NCBI GenBank assembly: GCA_003644265.1
Contig: QNBX01000222.1
Coordinates: 1 to 6,096, forward strand
Direction: 5' to 3'
DNA length: 6,096 nt
Source: Planctomycetota bacterium
GTDB lineage: Bacteria; Planctomycetota; B15-G4
The notes beneath the pieces were generated by a model. The model ran no database searches, was not told the DNA's origin, and worked only from the letters and a program-made list of their open reading frames with translations. The translations under genes and the position numbers were made by a program. Below, piece after piece: positions 1-4,457 of the stretch. Position 1 is the first letter of the stretch; each line of letters begins with the position of its first letter.

Positions 1-314
1 CCGAGCCCCAGCGCCAGCCCGAGGGCCCAGGCGCCGGCCGCGCCGCGCTCACCGCGACGCAATCGGCCCAGCGCCACGTGCACGGCCCAGCTGCTCAGCA
101 GCAGCACCGCCGTACCGCTGGCGGCGATGGCGAAGCTGGGCAGCTCGACGCCCGGCGGGGGCCAGGTGCCGACGCGCTTGCGCAGCACGAGGAACGCCAG
201 GAACAGCGTGCCGAAGGCCATGCTCCAGCTGCCCACGAACAGCACCATGCCCAGGGCCGCATTGACCCGGGTGCGCGCGTCCTCGTGTCGGAGCATGACC
301 TCGCTGCTGCTCAT
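1..314 (-). CDS. coxC: Cytochrome c oxidase subunit III, N-terminal part (cut by window edge)
   Basis: The 104 codons visible from the ATG at 314 run without a stop into the left edge. Residues about 18-45 form a first membrane helix (LGMVLFVGSWSMAFG, then FLAFLVLR), followed by the family signature TWPPPGVELP at 50-59 and a second helix at about 61-82. This matches the heme-copper oxidase subunit III family. The sequence begins almost directly at the helix that is third in seven-helix versions, so this looks like the short five-helix form, usually about 200 residues. Subunit III binds subunit I in the membrane and helps sustain proton uptake; it carries no metal. It lies 18 nt after the coxA stop, as the last visible gene of the operon. 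No clear Shine-Dalgarno precedes the ATG, so a start at Met7 (codon 294-296) is possible. Oddity: the conserved membrane Glu of the GSEV-type motif is Trp30 here. Confidence 0.88.
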   Translation of the reverse strand, partial: MSSSEVMLRHEDARTRVNAALGMVLFVGSWSMAFGTLFLAFLVLRKRVGTWPPPGVELPSFAIAASGTAVLLLSSWAVHVALGRLRRGERGAAGAWALGLALGL

Positions 315-332
315 GGCATCGATCGACGGGGC

Positions 333-2063
333 TTACGCGCCCGCCGGCAACTCCTCGGTCTGGCTGATCCAGTCGCGGTCCTCACCCAGCACGGGGTTGC
401 TGAACTCGTGCGGGCCGGTGACCACCGTCGGGATCTGCTTGAAGTTGTAGTGCGGCACGGGCGTGGGCGTGGACCAATCGAGCGTGCCCACCTCCCACGG
501 GTTCTCGGAGGCGAGCTTGCCCCACCAGCGGCTCTTGATGAAGTTCCAGGCGAAGATCAGCTGGAACGCACCGAGCAGCAGGGCCGAGTGGGTGGTGATC
601 TTGTTGAGCCACTGCAGGTCCTGCAGGTACGCCGCCGAGGTGTGGTCGTAGTAGCGCCGCGGCATGCCCGCGTAGCCCGACACGAACATCGTGCAGAACA
701 CGATGGTCAGGGTGACGATGGTGCCCCAGAAGTGGATCTTGCCCAGGCGCTCGCTCATCATCCGGCCGAACATCTTGGGGAACCAGAAGTAGGTCCCCGC
801 GAACACGCCGAACAGCGCGCTGGCCGCCATGGTGAGGTGGAAGTGCCCCACGACGAAGTACGTGTCGTGCAGGAAGATGTCCGTGCCGATGGTGGCCAGG
901 TAGATGCCGGTGAGGCCGCCCAGCCCGAACACGAAGATCAGGCCCAGGCTGAACAGCATGGGCGTGGTCATGCGGATCGAGCCGCGCCAGATGGTGTGCA
1001 GCCAGTTGAAGAACAGGATCTCGCCCGGCACCGAGATGATCATGGTGAGCAGCATGAAGCTCTCACCCAGCATGGCGCTCATGCCCGTGGTGAACATGTG
1101 GTGCCCATACACCAGGGCGCTCAGGACCGTGACCGCCCCCATGGCGCCCACCGACACCCGGTAGCCGAAGGCGGGCTTGCGACTGAAGAACGACAGCATG
1201 TCGCAGCAGTAGCCCCAGGCCGGCAGGATCAGGATGTAGACCTCCGGGTGACCGAAGATCCAGAACAGGTGCTGGTACAGGATCGGGTCGCCGCCCACGC
1301 CGCCGCTCATGATGCTGGCGGGCTCGTAGAACGACGTGCCGAACACGCGGTCGGAGATCAGCAGCAGCATGGCCGAGCCGATCACGGGGATGAACAGCAC
1401 GTTCAGCACCGACGTGAACATCAGGCCCCAGACCGTCAGCGGCAGCTTGCCCCAGGTCATGCCCGGGGCGCGCAGCCGGATGATGGTGGCCATGTAGTTG
1501 ATGCCGCCCATGATCGAGCTGGCGCCGATCAGGAACACGGCCACGGCCCAGTAGGTCTCACCGGTGCCCTGGGTGCCTACGGTGGTGGAGAGCGGCGGGT
1601 AGCCGGTCCAGCCCGCCTCGGTGGCGCCGAGCGGCACGAACAGCGAGTAGAAACCCACCAGCCCGCCCAGCATCAGCGTCCAGAAGGACAGGCAGTTTAG
1701 CAGCGGGAAGATCATGTCCCGCGCGCCGATCATGAGCGGGATGCACCAGTTGCCGAAGGACCCGATCAGCAGGGGCGTGAGCCCCAGGAAGATCATGATC
1801 GTCCCGTGCATGGTGAACAGCATGTTGTAGCTGGCCGGGTCGACCACGCCGCCGGTGGCGGGGAACAGCAGCGGCCCCAGCACGGGGAAGGGCGTGCCCG
1901 GCGACGCCAGCTGCCAGCGGATCATCATGGCCATGATCCCGCCGATCAGCAGCCAGATCAGGCCGAACCACATGAACTGCTTGGCGATGACCTTGTGGTC
2001 GACCGAGAACACGTGCTTCCGAAGGAAGGTCGTGGGCTCGGGATGGATGTGGTCGGAACTCAT
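333..2063 (-). CDS. coxA: Cytochrome c oxidase subunit I, aa3-type, with atypical K-channel
   Basis: This 576-residue, roughly 12-helix protein is the catalytic subunit that reduces O2 to water and pumps protons. Visible ligands are His86 (MHGT) and His409 for heme a, His407 (GHFH) for heme a3, and His272, His321 and His322 for CuB. Tyr276 of HPEVY is the residue cross-linked to a CuB histidine. Glu274, Asn105, Asp116 and Asn123 form an intact D-channel, placing it in the A family. His399-Asp400 is the usual Mg-site pair. Odd points: the K-channel motif PTGxK is PGEIL, so Lys becomes Leu350; Trp before the CuB His pair is Tyr319 (YGHH); and about six residues are inserted before GGDPILYQ. The ATG at 2063 was chosen over an upstream in-frame start because a strong GGAAGGAG lies 7 nt before it, the protein then begins like its family, and the longer version would overlap coxB by about 95 nt. 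It is translationally coupled to coxB. Confidence 0.97.
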   Translation of the reverse strand: MSSDHIHPEPTTFLRKHVFSVDHKVIAKQFMWFGLIWLLIGGIMAMMIRWQLASPGTPFPVLGPLLFPATGGVVDPASYNMLFTMHGTIMIFLGLTPLLIGSFGNWCIPLMIGARDMIFPLLNCLSFWTLMLGGLVGFYSLFVPLGATEAGWTGYPPLSTTVGTQGTGETYWAVAVFLIGASSIMGGINYMATIIRLRAPGMTWGKLPLTVWGLMFTSVLNVLFIPVIGSAMLLLISDRVFGTSFYEPASIMSGGVGGDPILYQHLFWIFGHPEVYILILPAWGYCCDMLSFFSRKPAFGYRVSVGAMGAVTVLSALVYGHHMFTTGMSAMLGESFMLLTMIISVPGEILFFNWLHTIWRGSIRMTTPMLFSLGLIFVFGLGGLTGIYLATIGTDIFLHDTYFVVGHFHLTMAASALFGVFAGTYFWFPKMFGRMMSERLGKIHFWGTIVTLTIVFCTMFVSGYAGMPRRYYDHTSAAYLQDLQWLNKITTHSALLLGAFQLIFAWNFIKSRWWGKLASENPWEVGTLDWSTPTPVPHYNFKQIPTVVTGPHEFSNPVLGEDRDWISQTEELPAGA

Positions 2064-2067
2064 CAGA

Positions 2068-2946
2068 TCACTCCTTCCAATCCCAGGCCCACTGGGCCTC
2101 GGTGTCGCTCTCGTCGTGGGCGGCCAGGGCGAGGATGCTCGCCTCCTGCACCCAGGCGTCAAAGTCCGCCTCGCTCAGCACACGCACCTTGGCGTGCATC
2201 TGGTAGTGGGCGAAGCCGCACAGCTCCGCGCACAGGATGTCGTAAGTGCCCACGGTGATGGGCTCGAACCAGGCCTCGTTGATGGCGCCCGGGTTGACGT
2301 CGCGCTTGAGGCGCATGTCGGGCAGGAACAGCGAGTGGATCACGTCCTTGGCCGTCATGTTCAGCTGCACCGGACGGTTCACCGACACGACCATGTCGTT
2401 CAGGGTGAGGATGTCGTCGGCCGTGCCGAACTCGCCGTCCGTGCCGGGCAGGCGGAAGTTCCAGGCCCACTGCTGGGCCAGCACCTCGACCTTGACCACG
2501 TCGGGCGTGTCGGGCGCCGGGATGTTCCAGAAGCCCTCGCGCAGGTCCTTCATGGTCACGTAGAGCACGGACGCATCGAGCACGAAGAACACGATGATCG
2601 AGACCACCGCCGTGAAGCGCTTGTCGTGCAGGCTGCGGCCGTGGTCGAAGCTGGCCTTGTGGCTGGGCTTGCCCGTGCCGTCGCCCCACTTGCGGTCGCG
2701 GTCACGGATGACCGGCACCAGCAGCATGAACAGGACGATCACGAAGGCGCCGCTGATCAGCGCCGTGATCATCATGAACAGGTCGTCGAACATCTGGCCG
2801 TACGAGCTGGCCGGCGGGTTGAGCCCCATGCGCCTGGCGGGCTCCTCGGCGGCCTGGGCTGTGACGCTGCCCGCCAGCGCCATCAACGCCCACGCCGGAG
2901 CGGCGCGGCGAGCGATGGCGGGGAACAGGTGTGGAAGACGGATCAC
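2068..2946 (-). CDS. coxB: Cytochrome c oxidase subunit II with CuA site
   Basis: This 292-residue subunit accepts electrons from cytochrome c through its binuclear CuA centre and passes them to heme a in subunit I. An N-terminal signal-like segment (residues 1-32, with an Ala-rich VTAQA end) precedes two membrane helices at about 57-80 and 111-133. A periplasmic cupredoxin domain follows. CuA ligands are complete: His204, Cys239, Glu241 (backbone carbonyl), Cys243, His247 and Met250 (CAELCGFAHYQM). The aromatic electron-entry patch is QQWAWNF at 158-164. Complete CuA means a cytochrome c rather than a quinol oxidase. No heme-binding CxxCH is fused at the C terminus, so it is not a caa3-type subunit II. 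The start is GTG at 2946, backed by GGAGG 9 nt upstream and by the signal peptide. Odd: helix 2 carries a buried-looking Asp124, and the usual Glu in the HNTxLE motif is Thr112. The C-terminal tail is acidic and Trp-rich. Confidence 0.96.
   Translation of the reverse strand: MIRLPHLFPAIARRAAPAWALMALAGSVTAQAAEEPARRMGLNPPASSYGQMFDDLFMMITALISGAFVIVLFMLLVPVIRDRDRKWGDGTGKPSHKASFDHGRSLHDKRFTAVVSIIVFFVLDASVLYVTMKDLREGFWNIPAPDTPDVVKVEVLAQQWAWNFRLPGTDGEFGTADDILTLNDMVVSVNRPVQLNMTAKDVIHSLFLPDMRLKRDVNPGAINEAWFEPITVGTYDILCAELCGFAHYQMHAKVRVLSEADFDAWVQEASILALAAHDESDTEAQWAWDWKE
2071..2078 (-). promoter_or_regulatory. coxA Shine-Dalgarno inside the coxB 3' end
   Basis: On the minus strand GGAAGGAG stands 7 nt before the coxA ATG (2063). 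The same bases encode the final Trp-Lys-Glu region of coxB, whose TGA is at 2070-2068, and only 4 nt separate that stop from the coxA start. Ribosomes ending coxB would be placed directly over the coxA start, which suggests translational coupling of the two core subunits. The motif fixes the coxA start. Confidence 0.9.
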
Positions 2947-2955
2947 GTGTCGTCG

Positions 2956-2960
2956 CCTCC
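2956..2960 (-). promoter_or_regulatory. coxB ribosome binding site supporting a GTG start
   Basis: GGAGG on the minus strand lies 9 nt before the GTG at 2946, in the 16-nt gap after the cytochrome c stop (TGA, 2965-2963). No ATG in this frame lies close enough to use it; the next in-frame Met is residue 22, inside the signal peptide. It therefore decides the coxB start. Confidence 0.8.
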
Positions 2961-2962
2961 GG

Positions 2963-4207
2963 TCAGTCGCCGTTGCGCAGGCCGGCCATGAAGGCCGCGC
3001 GCTTGGCGGGTTGGTTGTGGTACTCGTCCACCAGGCTGCGGACGTAGTGCCCGATGGCCCAGATCTCGTCGTCAGGGATGCCGGCGCCGCCGGGCTCCGA
3101 CTGCTTCCACTGCGGCATGCCGGCGCCGCCGATGCCGGCGGCCACGGTCAGCGCCACGTCGCGGGCCGTACGACCCGAGCGCATGCTGTGGAAGGTGAAG
3201 TCGGGCGGCAGGATCTGCACGTAGTGACCCTGCACGTCAAAGGCCGAGCTGCGCGTGGCCTTGGGATAAGTCAGGTCGTCGCGGTAGCTGGTGCCGGCGT
3301 CCTTGCCCGCGATGGTGTTGATGGCTGCCGGCGAGACGTAGCCCGGGTGGCAGCTGTAGCAGCCGATGCGGTGGTACACGTCGCGACCCTTGGCCACGCC
3401 CGCTGCGGGGTCCGATGCGTAGGGGTCCGCGCCGATCTCGACCGTGTCGGAGATCTCGGAGTACACGTCGCGCCAGCCGGTGCCCTCGGGCGAGAGCGAC
3501 TTGAAGTACTGGATGATGTCGGCCAGCTGCATGTCGGACAGGGCCCACGGCAGCATGGGCGTGCCGTCCAGGCCTGCCTTGACCAACTCGGCCAGGGCCT
3601 GATCGCTGGGCAGGTAGTCGCTGATGACCTTGGTGAACTTGAAGGTGCTCTGCTGGAAGCTGCGCGGCGGCGGGCGCAGGTGCTGAGCCGAGCGGCCGTA
3701 GCCCGCGCCGTCGAAGCCGTGGCAGCTGGCGCAGTACTGCACGAAGAGCAGCCGGCCACTGGTCAGGGTGTCGGCGTCGACCCACTGCCAGTAGGCGAAC
3801 TCGTCCTCTTCTTCGTCGTACCGGAAGACGTACTCGCCCTCGCTGTCGATCCAGCCGGACTCGAACTCGTCGACGCCCTGGCCGTCCTCGGTGACCTCGG
3901 CGGCGGTCTCGCTCTCGCTGAAGCGGGCCTCGCCGGCGGCGGCGCGGGTGGCGAACCAGTCGGCGCCGGGGGCGATCAGCCAGGCGCCCTCGCTGATGAT
4001 CAGGTCATCGAGCTGGCCGGGTGCGTGGGTGTGCGGGCCGTCGCCTTTGCCGGCGGCGGGGGTCACGCTCGCGCCCTCGCCGTGGCCCTCCTCAGTGGCG
4101 GCCCCGTCGTTGGGGTCGCTGTTGGGCTCAGAGTGGGCCCGGACCATGGCCGGAGCCAGGCAGGCCAGCAGGCCGGCCGAGGCCATCAGCAGCGTCGTGC
4201 CTTTCAC
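2963..4207 (-). CDS. Secreted diheme cytochrome c, probable electron donor to the oxidase
   Basis: This 414-residue protein opens with a signal peptide (Lys2, hydrophobic core 5-20, likely cleavage after MVRA at 24). Residues 25-150 form a polar, acidic, partly His-containing region (HTH near 59-61; DEEEDE at 131-136) that I do not recognise. Two cytochrome c domains follow. Domain 1 (about 148-240) has C159-x-x-C162-H163 with Met217 (GTPM) as likely sixth ligand. Domain 2 (about 268-395) has C283-x-x-C286-H287 with Met364 (GAGMPQW). Hemes would be attached in the periplasm. As first gene of the cox operon, it most likely feeds electrons to CuA; a structural role as an extra oxidase subunit is also possible. 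The start is GTG at 4207, with GAGGA 6 nt upstream and a signal peptide directly after. A longer in-frame reading (to 4273) adds 22 Pro/Ala-rich residues ahead of the signal peptide and is less likely. Confidence 0.93.
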   Translation of the reverse strand: MKGTTLLMASAGLLACLAPAMVRAHSEPNSDPNDGAATEEGHGEGASVTPAAGKGDGPHTHAPGQLDDLIISEGAWLIAPGADWFATRAAAGEARFSESETAAEVTEDGQGVDEFESGWIDSEGEYVFRYDEEEDEFAYWQWVDADTLTSGRLLFVQYCASCHGFDGAGYGRSAQHLRPPPRSFQQSTFKFTKVISDYLPSDQALAELVKAGLDGTPMLPWALSDMQLADIIQYFKSLSPEGTGWRDVYSEISDTVEIGADPYASDPAAGVAKGRDVYHRIGCYSCHPGYVSPAAINTIAGKDAGTSYRDDLTYPKATRSSAFDVQGHYVQILPPDFTFHSMRSGRTARDVALTVAAGIGGAGMPQWKQSEPGGAGIPDDEIWAIGHYVRSLVDEYHNQPAKRAAFMAGLRNGD

Positions 4208-4213
4208 GTGGAT

Positions 4214-4218
4214 TCCTC
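4214..4218 (-). promoter_or_regulatory. Ribosome binding site of the diheme cytochrome c gene
   Basis: GAGGA on the minus strand lies 6 nt before the GTG at 4207. Its spacing, together with the signal peptide that begins right after the GTG, selects this start over the longer in-frame reading. Confidence 0.75.
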
Positions 4219-4228
4219 GCACAGCAGC

Positions 4229-4251
4229 GGGGGTGGGGAGGGGCGCAGGGG
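4229..4251 (+). other. G-quadruplex motif in the leader of the cytochrome c/cox operon
   Basis: The plus strand has four runs of four or more G: 4229-4233, 4235-4238, 4240-4243 and 4248-4251, with loops of 1, 1 and 4 nt. This fits the standard pattern for a stable quadruplex, even with four-layer stacking. The G-rich strand is the template for the operon, so the mRNA carries the matching C-rich tract, ending 21 nt before the GTG start. Any effect on transcription is inference. High G+C content makes some such motifs expected by chance, but four tracts of this length with such short loops are uncommon. Confidence 0.7.
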
Positions 4252-4283
4252 CGGCCCGTCCCGCGGTTGCCACGGCCCGGATC

Positions 4284-4297
4284 CGGCAAAGCTGCCG
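4284..4297 (-). other. Small hairpin in the operon leader
   Basis: CGGCA and TGCCG arms of 5 bp enclose a 4-nt loop, in the leader between the candidate promoter and the cytochrome c start. A palindrome CCGGATCCGG (4277-4286) overlaps one arm. It is short and could be chance in G+C-rich DNA; no regulatory family is recognised. Confidence 0.25.
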
Positions 4298-4319
4298 ACC
4301 CCGGGCACGATCGCCGCGG

Positions 4320-4348
4320 AGTGTAGGCAGGTGGGCCCGTTATCACAA
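4320..4348 (-). promoter_or_regulatory. Candidate sigma-70-type promoter for the cytochrome c/cox operon
   Basis: On the minus strand TTGTGA (4348-4343) and TACACT (4325-4320) are separated by exactly 17 nt. Each box matches the vegetative consensus at four of six positions. It lies in the only sizeable gap of the window, about 110 nt upstream of the first cox-operon gene and downstream of the hairpin that follows the hydrolase gene. It also sits in the least G+C-rich part of the gap (CTTGTGATAA). The match is modest and the organism's own promoter consensus is unknown. Confidence 0.45.
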
Positions 4349-4420
4349 GACCGCGCGCGCCGCTGACGCAGTTGGCGGTGCGCCGTCGGGCCTCCCATGG
4401 CGCGGCTCGCTGTGCGCCAG

Positions 4421-4441
4421 CCTTGGTGCGTCGCACCGAGG
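4421..4441 (-). terminator. Hairpin after the hydrolase gene, possible terminator
   Basis: An almost perfect inverted repeat, CCTTGGTGC / GCACCGAGG, gives a 9-bp stem (one G-T wobble) with a 3-nt loop, 16 nt beyond the stop codon of the hydrolase gene. No T run follows on the minus strand, so it is not a classical intrinsic terminator. It may still pause RNA polymerase or protect the mRNA 3' end. Its position separates the hydrolase transcript from the cox operon. Confidence 0.45.
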
Positions 4442-4457
4442 TGGCGTTGTCGCGCTG

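Noticed and set aside
78..1700. A 540-codon open frame on the plus strand, opposite coxA and coxC
   Set aside because: It is antisense to coxA, whose ligands and family motifs are beyond doubt. The predicted protein is a His/Gln/Arg/Ala-rich string without hydrophobic pattern, typical of antisense frames in G+C-rich DNA.
2064..2162. Extended N terminus of coxA from an upstream in-frame start
   Set aside because: It adds 33 Pro/Arg/Ser-rich residues overlapping coxB and has no family similarity; the ATG at 2063 has a strong Shine-Dalgarno.
2963..4207. The cytochrome c read as a CcoP-like subunit of a cbb3 oxidase
   Set aside because: Although diheme, it lacks a membrane anchor apart from a signal peptide, and it sits with a CuA-containing subunit II and an A-family subunit I, not with CcoN/CcoO.
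4208..4273. Extended N terminus of the diheme cytochrome c
   Set aside because: It would place a Pro/Ala-rich stretch before the signal peptide; the GTG at 4207 has a well-placed GAGGA and starts the signal peptide correctly.
2594..4366. A 590-codon open frame on the plus strand, opposite coxB and the cytochrome c gene
   Set aside because: It is antisense to two well-supported genes; its Val/Gly/Ala/Asp-rich composition mirrors their codon pattern and it has no recognisable domain or ribosome site.
4340..4390. Second possible hairpin (GCGCCGC / GCGGTGC arms)
   Set aside because: Needs a wobble pair and an 11-nt loop and overlaps the edge of the candidate promoter; such weak pairings are common in G+C-rich sequence.
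4128..4436. Short minus- and plus-strand frames in the gap before the cytochrome c gene
   Set aside because: Arg/Pro/Ala-rich, no ribosome sites, no domain signature, overlapping the leader and the cytochrome gene in other frames; best explained as chance in G+C-rich DNA.
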